Assembly (NCBI RefSeq): GCF_019469265.1
Contig: NZ_CP048268.1
Location: 1,333,501 to 1,397,500, forward strand
Direction of reading: 5' to 3'
DNA length: 64,000 bases
From: Lactobacillus panisapium
GTDB taxonomy: Bacteria > Bacillota > Bacilli > Lactobacillales > Lactobacillaceae
The position numbers were made by a program, and so were the translations under genes. The notes beneath the pieces are model-generated. The model was not told where the DNA came from. It worked only from the letters and a program-made list of their open reading frames with translations, and made no database searches. Shown one piece after another: positions 23,304-31,758 of this stretch. Position 1 is the stretch's first letter. Every line of letters begins with the position of its first letter.

Positions 23304-23529
23304 GGTAACAGTAACTGTTACCTATTTTTTTCTTACTCTCACAATGGATTAGAATATTTTTATTTGTAGGTAACAGTAAAATCGTCAAAAACTTTAAAAG
23401 GCATAATAATATAAATAAAAAGTTTTACTAATATTTACTGTTATACTGTTACCAAAGCTTGTATTTACTACTCTCCCAGGGCTCTAGATCGGTAACAGTT
23501 ACTGTTACCTTACTGTTACCTACTGTTAC
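23304..23529. repeat. GGTAACAGTA repeat array, candidate phage origin or operator cluster
   Basis: Two perfect 19-bp palindromes, GGTAACAGTAACTGTTACC at 23304-23322 and a one-base variant (centre T) at 23491-23509, plus half sites at 23369-23378, 23436-23453 (two direct copies), 23510-23520 and 23521-23529. Between them lies a very AT-rich stretch (about 23375-23435). It directly follows the VapE helicase gene and holds no ORF. Iterons around an AT-rich segment beside the replication genes suggest an origin; an operator cluster for the downstream genes is the alternative. Confidence 0.6.
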
Positions 23530-24818
23530 TTTTCAAATCCTCTTGTTACTTTTCCATTTATCTTTTTCAATGCACTCGTATTAAAGCCCAAATGCTCCAT
23601 GTAGTATCTGATGTCACGTGTTTGCTTACTGTTTTTAGATAACGCATCATAATCTTTGAATAGTGCAAAAGATAAATCCCTGTTTGAAATAAAATCTTGG
23701 TCCTTAAATTTATTTTCTAAGACATCCATTAAGTTATCTTCCAAGCCAGATGTATATCTGAATTCTTCACGGTTTGCTTTTAGCAATGCTTCTTGCTTAG
23801 GAGTAAATCTGAATGGATCTTTAGCATTTTTACAGAGCCATACAGCTTCGCCCCACAACTGCTGCACCACCTCGGGCGTTAATTCGCTCACGGGGTTTTT
23901 AGTCTGTTTTTCGGGATGCGCATAGATTGATAGGAAACGCCGATCGCCTGAGCGGTCTTTCAGGTGACGCACTTCATTGGTTGTCCGCGTGATAACGAAT
24001 TTTTTCTTGAAGTGAACAGGCTTATGACCGTACGGTTTGCGGTATTCGAAATCTTGCATCGTGATGAATTTTTTAATTTCTTCAAAGCTCGCATCATTAC
24101 TGGCAGTCATTTCATCATCATTCACAATCAAGGCATTTTTCATAACTTCGAAATCATCTTTCTTCGTGAAGGTATTGAATTGGTCCGTATACAATCCTAG
24201 CGGTGCAATATTTTTCAAAATTGAAGTCTTACCGACACCTTGGCCACCTACCAGGTCTAGCACGTAATCGAATTTAGTGTCTGCGTTATAAACTTTTGCT
24301 ACAGCACCCATAAAGAAAACGCGAGTAATTAATGTGGTGGTTTCATTTTTATCTGCTCCCAGAAATTCAACAAAGAATTTATCTAGCCGGCGTTTTTTAT
24401 CCCATTTTTTGTAAGCGTCATTCATATAATCAATCAAAGGATTGTAAGAATGCATGTATGCCACATTGTCGACTGCTTGTTCAATGATGGCATTTTTGAA
24501 ATTTGCATTACCATATTTAGATTGTGATTCAATGTATAATTCGATTGAATTAGTGACCTGATCAGTGTATTGCCCTTTTGGAATTATTGTTTTACCAATT
24601 TCAGGAAGTTTGATTTCTGCTGTTTCTACCACATCTACTTCGGTAGTAAATTCATTTAAGCGAAAAAGATTTTTCAGATTAGGGTCTTTGAGTAAGATTA
24701 AGACAACATTTTTGACACTAGTCGTTTTGATTGAACCGTTGTTTTGATGGTCTAAATCAATCGTGTTGTCGCGTAATTTATCAGCGTTTTTCTCGTTAAT
24801 ATCAATAACGTCACTCAT
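23526..24818 (-). CDS. VapE-like helicase (virulence-associated E family)
   Basis: 430 residues. P-loop ATPase with Walker A GGQGVGKTS and Walker B-like ALIVNDDEM, the SF3-like core of the VapE family found in phages and satellites, where it works with a primase-polymerase to start replication. It overlaps the primase gene by four bases (ATGA), and its stop lies inside the palindromic repeat array, so helicase, primase and putative origin are contiguous. Confidence 0.9.
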   Translation of the reverse strand: MSDVIDINEKNADKLRDNTIDLDHQNNGSIKTTSVKNVVLILLKDPNLKNLFRLNEFTTEVDVVETAEIKLPEIGKTIIPKGQYTDQVTNSIELYIESQSKYGNANFKNAIIEQAVDNVAYMHSYNPLIDYMNDAYKKWDKKRRLDKFFVEFLGADKNETTTLITRVFFMGAVAKVYNADTKFDYVLDLVGGQGVGKTSILKNIAPLGLYTDQFNTFTKKDDFEVMKNALIVNDDEMTASNDASFEEIKKFITMQDFEYRKPYGHKPVHFKKKFVITRTTNEVRHLKDRSGDRRFLSIYAHPEKQTKNPVSELTPEVVQQLWGEAVWLCKNAKDPFRFTPKQEALLKANREEFRYTSGLEDNLMDVLENKFKDQDFISNRDLSFALFKDYDALSKNSKQTRDIRYYMEHLGFNTSALKKINGKVTRGFEK

Positions 24819-25606
24819 TCAATCCCCCTTCTTGCTATTTCTTTATCTATCATTGAATTTACTGTTCGTTCAACTTCATTTAACGGCAAGCTATCTGTCG
24901 TATTTGTGTTTGCAATTACCGCAAGCTTAGCTGCTACATCTGGATCAACTCCGCGGTACAAAAGGCCGCCTACAAAACTTGCTAAAGCCTTATTTCTCTG
25001 ACCATCATCACCGAGACCATTGGCAACAGTTTCGAACAGGTGTGTTGTCTGTGTCTTGCTCGCAATTTTGTAACTTAATATTTTTCGCTTTTCTGGTTTG
25101 GCTTTCTCTTTGATTAACGCCAGCAACCCTTCTGGTGCTGGTCGGATAATGTCATGATTAAGCCATTTATAATGCTTGCCGTTAATCTGGCTAGGTGCCA
25201 CCACCACGTAATTGTTTTCGTGGGCTTTCAGGTCAACCCCTGGTAAGAAACCGATGTTTTGCGCAATGGTTTCATTTTTTGGCTTTTGAAAAAAGAAGTG
25301 AAAGCCATCATGTGCAGTTTTTTCAGTTAACGTGTTTTTGAACCACTCGTTATGACCTAATTGCTTGATTGCATCCATGCCGTCAACATCACCGTGCCGG
25401 TCAACGTCAATCACGAAAAACTTATCTGTTTTAAGAGCTATGTTAGCGAGTGGATAGCGTTGCCAGACCCGTTTGATTTCATCTTCAGTAAGTGGTGGTC
25501 GATTGGCAAACTTAATTAATGGTCGTTTGGTCGCGCCGATTGGTATTACAGAAAATCCATGTGAAGCATAACTAATTGCGTAATTTACTAGATTTTCTAG
25601 TGTCAT
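24815..25606 (-). CDS. Bifunctional DNA primase/polymerase (Prim-Pol)
   Basis: 263 residues. Prim-Pol N-terminal domain with FVIDVDRHGD carrying the two catalytic Asp residues, HDGFHFFF and the SxI-type segment (PSQINGKHYKW). The C-terminal ~70 residues (DDGQRNKALASFVGGLL) resemble the PriCT-1 helical domain. It makes primers for phage replication, paired with the VapE helicase that follows by ATGA overlap. Confidence 0.9.
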   Translation of the reverse strand: MTLENLVNYAISYASHGFSVIPIGATKRPLIKFANRPPLTEDEIKRVWQRYPLANIALKTDKFFVIDVDRHGDVDGMDAIKQLGHNEWFKNTLTEKTAHDGFHFFFQKPKNETIAQNIGFLPGVDLKAHENNYVVVAPSQINGKHYKWLNHDIIRPAPEGLLALIKEKAKPEKRKILSYKIASKTQTTHLFETVANGLGDDGQRNKALASFVGGLLYRGVDPDVAAKLAVIANTNTTDSLPLNEVERTVNSMIDKEIARRGIE

Positions 25607-25608
25607 GA

Positions 25609-25986
25609 TTAATCATCAGAATTATCATCTAGAAACGGTTCTTCTGGCATCTCAGCTTCCAATTTGTTAAGTAAGTCTTCGCTAATACTGTAAACATTGC
25701 CATTTTTAGTAATTACGCGACATTGTGTTATCTTACTTCCATCAGATTGCTTATGTTCGGCTTTGTAAATGTCCAAAATGTCATTAACCGTAAATTCGTC
25801 ATTTAATTCATCAATTAATTCCATCTGGCTTGATTCAAGGTAAACTCTAATCGCACCTTCTGATACTTTACTTAGACTATCTAACGATAGATTACTGCTT
25901 GTTGTTTTAATCTGGATGGTAGTTTCATTATTTTTGGTTTTAAAGTTATCAACATTACCATCAAATTCAATCTGTTTTCCGTTCAT
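25609..25986 (-). CDS. Hypothetical phage protein in replication module
   Basis: 125 residues from ATG at 25986 (MNGKQIEFDGNVDNF), chosen for GAGGTAACTAAA upstream; an in-frame codon at 26016 lacks a site. Beta-rich N-terminal half and acidic C-terminal tail (MPEEPFLDDNSDD). The tail is reminiscent of acidic protein-interaction tips, as in the DUF669 protein two genes away. Not recognised; position suggests an accessory replication factor. Confidence 0.65.
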   Translation of the reverse strand: MNGKQIEFDGNVDNFKTKNNETTIQIKTTSSNLSLDSLSKVSEGAIRVYLESSQMELIDELNDEFTVNDILDIYKAEHKQSDGSKITQCRVITKNGNVYSISEDLLNKLEAEMPEEPFLDDNSDD

Positions 25987-26006
25987 TTTAGTTACCTCAC
26001 TATTTA

Positions 26007-26153
26007 TTAGTACCAAACGTCATGGCTTGTTCCTATTGTATAAATAGGCTGTCCATTGTAATCACTACAGATTTCTAATCCGCCTTCATCTCTAGCAACA
26101 GCTTCCCAATACTTTTTGTTTTCTAAATAAGCTGATTCCAAAATTTGATTCAT
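26007..26153 (-). CDS. Small phage protein (48 aa)
   Basis: 48 codons from ATG at 26153, preceded by a perfect AGGAGG eight bases upstream. Sequence starts MNQILESAYLENKKYWEAV and ends SHDVWY. Fills the gap between DUF669 and the next gene. No recognised family, but the ribosome site and spacing make coding likely. Confidence 0.6.
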   Translation of the reverse strand: MNQILESAYLENKKYWEAVARDEGGLEICSDYNGQPIYTIGTSHDVWY

Positions 26154-26171
26154 TTTAATTACCTCCTAAAT

Positions 26172-26741
26172 TTAAAATGGTAAGTCATCATCATTAATAT
26201 CAACGGTGTCGCCGGTTCCATTAAATGGGTCTTTCGCATCGGCTACTTTTGGTTGTTCGTGTTTCGCAAATTCATAATTCCTGAACGGATACTGTGGATT
26301 TTTCTTATTTGGCGCTGAAGTAATAGTCATTTCTAATACTCTTCCAAGCGCAGGCTGGAATGCTTTAGCTAAAGCTTCATAAGCATCTGATTCGTTTTCA
26401 AAGTCAAAGCAACTATTAGGAATTGGATTGTTTACCATTTCGCCAATAATCTGTAGCATTGAAATGTTTCGTGCAATAACCGAATCTGGCATTTTCTTCC
26501 CGTCAGATTTTGTCTGTGCGAGTGATGGAAAAATTGTTTCGCGCTTACCTTCTTGTTCACCTTCTACTACTGAAAAACCAAGCACTAAGTAATCACGATC
26601 ACCTTTAACGCTGTGCGTTGCACCGTCTAATGACATGGTATAAGTGCCATCGGGTATTTTGGCAAAGGCGTTGAATTCCTTGCCTTCCTTGGGATCGAAA
26701 CCGTTCTTCTTTAATTCATTTACTGCATCTCTTAAACTCAT
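26172..26741 (-). CDS. DUF669 protein, SSB-like with acidic DDDLPF tail
   Basis: 189 residues of the DUF669 family, phage single-strand-binding-like proteins encoded next to recombination ATPases. Core has TYTMSLDGATHSVKGDRDYLVL and the middle NISMLQIIGEMVNN. The last residues, DINDDDLPF, match the acidic tip of bacterial SSB (DDDIPF), which recruits replication and repair partners. Neighbours are the Sak4-like ATPase and helicase, supporting a recombination-dependent replication role. Confidence 0.85.
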   Translation of the reverse strand: MSLRDAVNELKKNGFDPKEGKEFNAFAKIPDGTYTMSLDGATHSVKGDRDYLVLGFSVVEGEQEGKRETIFPSLAQTKSDGKKMPDSVIARNISMLQIIGEMVNNPIPNSCFDFENESDAYEALAKAFQPALGRVLEMTITSAPNKKNPQYPFRNYEFAKHEQPKVADAKDPFNGTGDTVDINDDDLPF

Positions 26742-26959
26742 TATTTAACCTCCATTAATTTTCCGTTTTCATAAAATGCGAATTCATCAAAACTGAAATT
26801 AGTTAATTTTTTAACCTTTTCAATTGCTTCATTTAAATCATCAAATTCAAGTGCAGCTTTTTTATTGTCTGTAAAAATAGGCTCGAATGCTCCGCTTGTG
26901 CTTTTATAAGTTCCAACTATCCATCCACGGTTAATCTTGTTTTTAATTGTTACTGTCAT
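26741..26959 (-). CDS. Hypothetical small phage protein
   Basis: 72 residues; overlaps its neighbours on both sides (1 base with DUF669, 17 with the upstream gene). Contains GWIVGTYKSTSGAFEPIF and a C-terminal FYENGKLMEVK. Alpha/beta, slightly basic. Not recognised. Confidence 0.6.
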   Translation of the reverse strand: MTVTIKNKINRGWIVGTYKSTSGAFEPIFTDNKKAALEFDDLNEAIEKVKKLTNFSFDEFAFYENGKLMEVK

Positions 26960-27494
26960 TGCTATACCTATCCTTTTTGGTATTTAAACAGTCTATTTGA
27001 TCAACTAGCTGCATTAGTTCGCTTTTAACAAACCACATATCTTTATATGTGATGTCTTTACATGTGCTATAATCTGAACTCCCAAACAATGCAACATCAG
27101 ATCCGGGTACAACGTCATCATAATGTGCACAATCAAAGCCAATCTGCCATTTTCCTTCTTTGGTAGGCTCTGCAAAGGTGATTCCGCCATGAACTTCTAA
27201 GTTTTGAATTTCTTTTTCAAACCATTCTTTGCCATAAAGCTTGTTATCCCTTTCAAGCGTTATATAGCCGCAAAGATGCAATAAGGACAATGATGGTCTT
27301 TTAATTTCGCATAGGTAATTTTTATATTTGAATTTTAAATAATCCGGTTCATCGCCAGGGTTATTAACATTTTTCCATTTGTCTTTTGGAAAGGTACCGT
27401 AGAACTCGTTTTCCTGTAATTGATAGTCATCAGACACATAATTTACAAAAGATGGTCGGCCGACTTCATTAATTTTCCATAATGCTTTACTCAT
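26943..27494 (-). CDS. Hypothetical phage protein with N-terminal small domain
   Basis: 183 residues. The first ~45 are related to the 46-residue protein at 22477-22617. The middle (YNLCEIKRP-like NYLCEIKRPSLSLLHLCGYITL) and later GKWQIGFDCAHYDDVVPG suggest a globular alpha/beta domain seen in unassigned phage proteins. It overlaps the Sak4-like gene by ATGA. No catalytic motif recognised. Confidence 0.65.
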   Translation of the reverse strand: MSKALWKINEVGRPSFVNYVSDDYQLQENEFYGTFPKDKWKNVNNPGDEPDYLKFKYKNYLCEIKRPSLSLLHLCGYITLERDNKLYGKEWFEKEIQNLEVHGGITFAEPTKEGKWQIGFDCAHYDDVVPGSDVALFGSSDYSTCKDITYKDMWFVKSELMQLVDQIDCLNTKKDRYSNDSNN

Positions 27495-28225
27495 TTTTTT
27501 GGCTCCTCCTTGAATATTCCGCTACATGTTTCTAGCAATTTCAAAATTCTATGATCTGTAATGTTCTTGGGGTCGTATTGTGTTCTTAGGCTCTTAACTT
27601 CGCGGTAATATGTGGCATTAACACCATCACCAACCTTTTTAGCTCTGATTTCAACATCGCAGTTACCGTTAACTACGTTGAAATACTTGGTTTTTAATGA
27701 AGGGTGGTAAGTAGTTACACCAGTGTTATCATCTGTAATTGCAATTTCGCGACTGATGTAGATAATGTTCATTGGTAATGCTTTAAGATCCATGACTAAC
27801 TGTTGTAATGCTGTGTTAAATAGTGCATAGCCTTTGCCGTAAGCAATATCTCCTAATGACTTCACACCATTTTCCCAACAAATTGCTTGTTCAAGCATGA
27901 CGATGATATCGTCAATTACGTCAACAACGACTGTTTTGAATTGCTCTTCCGGCTTTCGTTGCTCATTTTCGGTTTGTAAAGCAAGGATAATCTCATCCAA
28001 TTGGTCAGTAACCAATTGGGTAGGCTTGCCATTCTTGTCGCGTAAATTTCTAATCTGGAAAGCTGGTGCAGTCCCTTGATCACTGTTTCCGTCAGTATTT
28101 AGAATAATTGGTTTTGGGAAGAAGCTAGCAAAGTAGCTCTTACCAACCATTGGAGCACCCCATACGAAGAAATAGTGTGGTTGTGCCTTTGGTACTAATT
28201 TTTGCGGTTTTGGTAAAACGATCAT
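27491..28225 (-). CDS. Phage AAA ATPase, Sak4-like recombinase
   Basis: 244 residues of the AAA_24 phage nucleotide-binding family. Walker A GAPMVGKS near residue 25, Walker B TVVVDVIDDI near 110, and the RecA-like core. Sak4-type proteins promote single-strand annealing and depend on a partner SSB; the DUF669 SSB-like gene lies just downstream, matching the usual pairing. Four-base overlaps with both neighbours point to one transcript. Confidence 0.82.
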   Translation of the reverse strand: MIVLPKPQKLVPKAQPHYFFVWGAPMVGKSYFASFFPKPIILNTDGNSDQGTAPAFQIRNLRDKNGKPTQLVTDQLDEIILALQTENEQRKPEEQFKTVVVDVIDDIIVMLEQAICWENGVKSLGDIAYGKGYALFNTALQQLVMDLKALPMNIIYISREIAITDDNTGVTTYHPSLKTKYFNVVNGNCDVEIRAKKVGDGVNATYYREVKSLRTQYDPKNITDHRILKLLETCSGIFKEEPKK

Positions 28226-29610
28226 TTTTTAATCATTCCTTTCATTTTCATTTGATAATAAATCCAGCCGGATTTATATCCATGCAGCTCTGCATAAGCA
28301 CTGAATTCAGCTGGTGAATTAAGTTCACTAACTTTTTTATTGGCGACTTTTTTAAGTAAGTCACTATGTATAATTTTTGATATTAATTTCTTGCGATTTT
28401 TAGCTTCTACTAAATCAATGTCAGTAACTTCTTTTTCTTGATGGATTTTAATTTCATTGCCACATAATGGGCACTTACCATCTTTAACTTCACTAGTCTT
28501 AACTACCGCGAAACAGTAGTCGCATGTGATGATTGCCATTGTCGGCTCGTCACTAGTTTTCGGCACCGACTTGGTGCCACTGATAACGGCTTGTTTCCAA
28601 TCGCGATCATCGTCTGGATAACCGAACTTTTGAACATTGTTAGCGTGGTCAATGATGATTGCAGTCTTGCCAGGTCTTGGATTTAAACACCTCATTGAAA
28701 ACTGTAAAAACAGTGCTAATGATGTGGTTGGTCTAGCCATGATTACGCAATCAACATTGGGTAAGTCGACACCTTCAGTGAAAAGATTAACGTTAACTAG
28801 TATCTTTAGCTTCTGGTTTCTGAAATCGGAAACTACTGCATCCCTTTCGACTGTTGGCGTATTACCATCAACTTCTTTTGCAGTAATTCCTGCCTCATTA
28901 AATTCTTTAGCAACTCGTATAGCAGAGTCTATTGAATAGGTGTAGACAACTGCTTGCATGCCATTGGCGATACGTTTGTACTGCTTAACGATGTGACCGT
29001 ATATTTTGGACGACATAGCTTCATCCATTGACTTATTAGAATAATCTCCTGTAGAATTTCGTTTAAGCAATTTTGCATTAAAATCATTAGGCGGTTGAAA
29101 ATATCTGAATGGAGCTAGAAAGCCCTTATCCGTTAATTCGTGAATTGATTGACCAATAATGATATCGTCAGCAACTTCATCCAACTGGCGTTGACCCGTT
29201 CTTCTTGGCGTTGCAGTAAAAAACAATACATAAGCACTTTCAAACTTATTTAATATTTTTTGATAACTAGTGGCTAAAGCGTGGTGTCCTTCATCAATTA
29301 GGATTAATTGCGGTTCAGGTAACTTATCCACTCGTCGGCAAATCGTTTGCACTAAACCCATCGTTGCTAATTCAGGATTAACATTTTGCTTTTTAAATGT
29401 TGCTTTAGCTTGGTCTAGAACTTCTTTTCGGTGAATGATAAACATCACTCGGTTATTCTTAGCAGTTGTCCGTCTAGCAATCTCTGCCATAACCACTGTC
29501 TTACCAGTTCGTGGCGGTGACTGTACGATTATATGATGGTGGCCAGTCTGCATTGAGTTGGTAATTCGCTTAATTAGATCGTTTTGATATGGTCGTAGTT
29601 CGTACATCAT
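28222..29610 (-). CDS. Phage SF2 DNA helicase (DEAD/DEAH type)
   Basis: 462 residues. Motif I PPRTGKT, motif II DEGH, motif III FTATPRR, motif V NVNLFTEGVDLP and motif VI QFSMRCLNPRPG are all readable. A zinc-ribbon follows at ~360-385 (CDYC...CPLCG) and a basic C-terminal segment. Resembles phage UvsW/RadD-type helicases that remodel replication forks. In-frame with no truncation. Confidence 0.92.
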   Translation of the reverse strand: MMYELRPYQNDLIKRITNSMQTGHHHIIVQSPPRTGKTVVMAEIARRTTAKNNRVMFIIHRKEVLDQAKATFKKQNVNPELATMGLVQTICRRVDKLPEPQLILIDEGHHALATSYQKILNKFESAYVLFFTATPRRTGQRQLDEVADDIIIGQSIHELTDKGFLAPFRYFQPPNDFNAKLLKRNSTGDYSNKSMDEAMSSKIYGHIVKQYKRIANGMQAVVYTYSIDSAIRVAKEFNEAGITAKEVDGNTPTVERDAVVSDFRNQKLKILVNVNLFTEGVDLPNVDCVIMARPTTSLALFLQFSMRCLNPRPGKTAIIIDHANNVQKFGYPDDDRDWKQAVISGTKSVPKTSDEPTMAIITCDYCFAVVKTSEVKDGKCPLCGNEIKIHQEKEVTDIDLVEAKNRKKLISKIIHSDLLKKVANKKVSELNSPAEFSAYAELHGYKSGWIYYQMKMKGMIKK

Positions 29611-30110
29611 ATTTCGTCGTATATATTGGCCAGCTTTAAACCAGCTTCAGTTAATCCTTCAACATCATCGTTATTGATCATACTTGCAAAATCTGATCCC
29701 TCCATTTTTAAACTAAGCTCTTTAATTATGTCTTCCGTATTTAAGCCCAGCTGGTTTATTAGGGCAATTAATAAAAGTCCTATACAACCTTTTTTGCCTT
29801 TTTCGGGTAAAGCTTTTTCTCCTAATTCCACGTTTAATGATGGTTCTAATAAACAGAATGCCATCTTAGCAATTTTTGCTATTCGCTCTGTATCAATCTC
29901 ACCGCGAATGTATGGTACTGAAACATTAAAGTAATCAGCGAGATATTTCCACATAATCTCAGTTGGATTGCTTATTGAATTCTCCCATCTTGAAAACGTT
30001 GCAGCAGTGATTCCTTTGATATTATTTTTGGCTAAGTAATTATTTAATGATGAAACCAATTTATTCTGTGATAAACCCGCCTTGTTTCTTAATTCTTTAA
30101 GTCTGTTCAT
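29607..30110 (-). CDS. XRE-family HTH regulator
   Basis: 167 residues from ATG at 30110 (MNRLKELRNKAGLS), which has GAAGG seven bases upstream; ATG at 30116 is too close to it. N-terminal HTH (LSQNKLVSSL...ITAATFSRWENS), then ADYFNVSVPYIRGEIDTERIAKIAKM and a helical C-terminal domain. It shares this whole layout with the second half of the next gene, so the two arose by duplication. Early regulator; target unknown. Confidence 0.85.
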   Translation of the reverse strand: MNRLKELRNKAGLSQNKLVSSLNNYLAKNNIKGITAATFSRWENSISNPTEIMWKYLADYFNVSVPYIRGEIDTERIAKIAKMAFCLLEPSLNVELGEKALPEKGKKGCIGLLLIALINQLGLNTEDIIKELSLKMEGSDFASMINNDDVEGLTEAGLKLANIYDEI

Positions 30111-30123
30111 GTTCATGCCTTCT

Positions 30124-30864
30124 TTATAAATTGTCATAAAAATCAATTAACTTTTTGGCATCTTCAATGTCTTTTTCAAAGTTGTTCTCTGGACAGCCAT
30201 CAGTAACATCAGACAAGTACTGCTTAGTTTTAAAACGATTTACTGCAGGATCTGAATCAGATTTACCTAATATTTTTTCGGTTTTGTCGACAATTTTTTC
30301 ATATTCTTCACTAATGTTTAGATTTAATTGTTGAAGTAAAAGTAGCATTAGCTTACAAGCTATAGTCGTGTCATCTTCATCGTATCCAGTGAACAGATCA
30401 TTCTTGTTTAAATAAACATCGAAAGAAGCAGCATGAGTTAGAAAAATCATCTTAGCGATTTTTGCTATTAGTTCTGTATCAATCTCGCCACGCGCATAAG
30501 GAACAGATACATTGAAGTAATCAGCTAACTTTTCCCAAATTTCTTTGTTTGGAGTTCTTTCATTATTTTCATAATTACTAATCGCCTGGCGAGTAAGACC
30601 TGTTACTTTTGCTAAATCATCTTGGCTAAGACCATGCTTGATTCTTAATTCCTTAATTCTATTTCCAAAACTATTACTATTAAGTCCCATTAAGTAGCTA
30701 GTGGAAACATTGAAATAGTCTGCCAATTTTTGCCATGTTTCAATCTTTGGTTGTCTCTTTCCATTTTCATAAAAGCTTACGGCTTGATTACTAATGCCGG
30801 TTTCTCCCGCAAGTTCAGTCTGACTGAGTCCATGGCTTTTTCTCAGTTCTTTTATCCTATTCAT
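30124..30864 (-). CDS. Tandem-HTH XRE-family regulator
   Basis: 246 residues from ATG at 30864, with GAGGTG upstream. Two complete XRE domains lie in one chain: residues ~1-60 (GLSQTELAGETGISNQAVSFYENG) and ~70-125 (GLSQDDLAKVTGLTRQAISNYENN). Each is followed by LADYFNVS. The second is followed by RGEIDTELIAKIAKM as in the neighbouring regulator. A two-headed chain could bind a palindrome as a monomer or bridge two operators. Between Gp157 and the single-HTH paralogue. Confidence 0.85.
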   Translation of the reverse strand: MNRIKELRKSHGLSQTELAGETGISNQAVSFYENGKRQPKIETWQKLADYFNVSTSYLMGLNSNSFGNRIKELRIKHGLSQDDLAKVTGLTRQAISNYENNERTPNKEIWEKLADYFNVSVPYARGEIDTELIAKIAKMIFLTHAASFDVYLNKNDLFTGYDEDDTTIACKLMLLLLQQLNLNISEEYEKIVDKTEKILGKSDSDPAVNRFKTKQYLSDVTDGCPENNFEKDIEDAKKLIDFYDNL

Positions 30865-30874
30865 ACTGACCACC

Positions 30875-31354
30875 TCAACTAATTACAGTCTTACGATTAG
30901 GTTCGAGATGCGCTCCCGGAATATTGACACCGTCTTTTAAATCGCTATATAGCTTGCGCTTGTCGATTGATAAGACTTCTTTTTTAACGTGATAGTCATC
31001 TGGCAATTTACTTTCATCAGAAATGATTGTTTTCTGCCGATAGTTACGTGGCTTTAAGATGTAATGTTCAGTTTTGACCTGCTTAAGCCCTGCATCGTCA
31101 ATTACTTCAGTCATGTAATTAAGCAGATTGGTTTTTTGATTTTCAAAATGTCGTTTCTGTTCAGTCAATTGCTTGATTTTATTAGTTAAAAAATCAATAT
31201 CCGCTGAATCACGTTCAATTAATCCGGCTAAGCCATCAAGTTTTGCATCCCTAGTTAATGCTAGAGAGTCTAGTGTGTCTTTTAACATTTCAGGATCAAG
31301 ATCATCCTTATCTGCAATCTGTTTGATTGCATCATTTATTTCAAACAGTTTCAT
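30875..31354 (-). CDS. Siphovirus Gp157-family protein
   Basis: 159 residues from ATG at 31354 with AGGTGA upstream. Long coiled coil (LAGLIERDSADIDFLTNKIKQL) and a C-terminal beta part (YHVKKEVLSIDKRKLYSDLKDG...PGAHLE) typical of Gp157, first described in Streptococcus thermophilus phage Sfi21-type genomes. Located at the start of the recombination/replication module, as usual. Molecular function is not established. Confidence 0.85.
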   Translation of the reverse strand: MKLFEINDAIKQIADKDDLDPEMLKDTLDSLALTRDAKLDGLAGLIERDSADIDFLTNKIKQLTEQKRHFENQKTNLLNYMTEVIDDAGLKQVKTEHYILKPRNYRQKTIISDESKLPDDYHVKKEVLSIDKRKLYSDLKDGVNIPGAHLEPNRKTVIS

Positions 31355-31697
31355 TATATAAATCACCTAGACTTTCTCCGTCGTATGCTTCAATAACTAG
31401 CTCATCAAGTTCATCATCTTCAATTCCAAGAAGCAAACTTTCAAAAAAATCGCACGTATCAAAATCGAGTTCTTTGCATAGCTTGTTCAATGATCCATTC
31501 AGAACTTTTAGTCGATGAACTAGAAAATCTTCGCTACTTTTATAGCAACTATTACCACAGACCAAAGTAATTACCGATCCTTCTGGATCGTGTAACAGAA
31601 TTGCATTCGGATCTTCTCGAGCTATCTTACGAAGCTCTTCATCATCATTAATCTGTTTAATAGCTTCATTTCGCTCTTTTCCTTCTTTAACTTTCAT
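31341..31697 (-). CDS. Hypothetical acidic phage protein
   Basis: 118 residues, ATG with AAGGAG ten bases upstream. Strongly acidic C-terminus (LLLGIEDDELDELVIEAYDGES) and two Cys in the middle (VCGNSCYKS, CKELDFDTC). Overlaps the Gp157 gene by 14 bases. Not recognised; could be a DNA mimic or small regulator, but nothing decisive is visible. Confidence 0.6.
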   Translation of the reverse strand: MKVKEGKERNEAIKQINDDEELRKIAREDPNAILLHDPEGSVITLVCGNSCYKSSEDFLVHRLKVLNGSLNKLCKELDFDTCDFFESLLLGIEDDELDELVIEAYDGESLGDLYNETV

Positions 31698-31731
31698 GTG
31701 TTATAATTCTCCTTAGATATGTTTTATTTTT

Positions 31732-31758
31732 GAGTCCGACTGCAATCGGGCTCTTTTT
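31732..31758 (+). terminator. Plus-strand terminator inside the minus-strand early operon
   Basis: GAGTCCGA and TCGGGCTC form an 8-bp stem (one T-G pair), loop CTGCAA, followed by TTTTTAT on the plus strand. On the minus strand the hairpin lacks a T run. It would stop antisense transcription entering the early genes. Confidence 0.6.

Noticed and set aside
23304-23529. CRISPR array
   Set aside because: Repeat units are short, palindromic and irregularly spaced, with no spacers of equal length and no cas genes.
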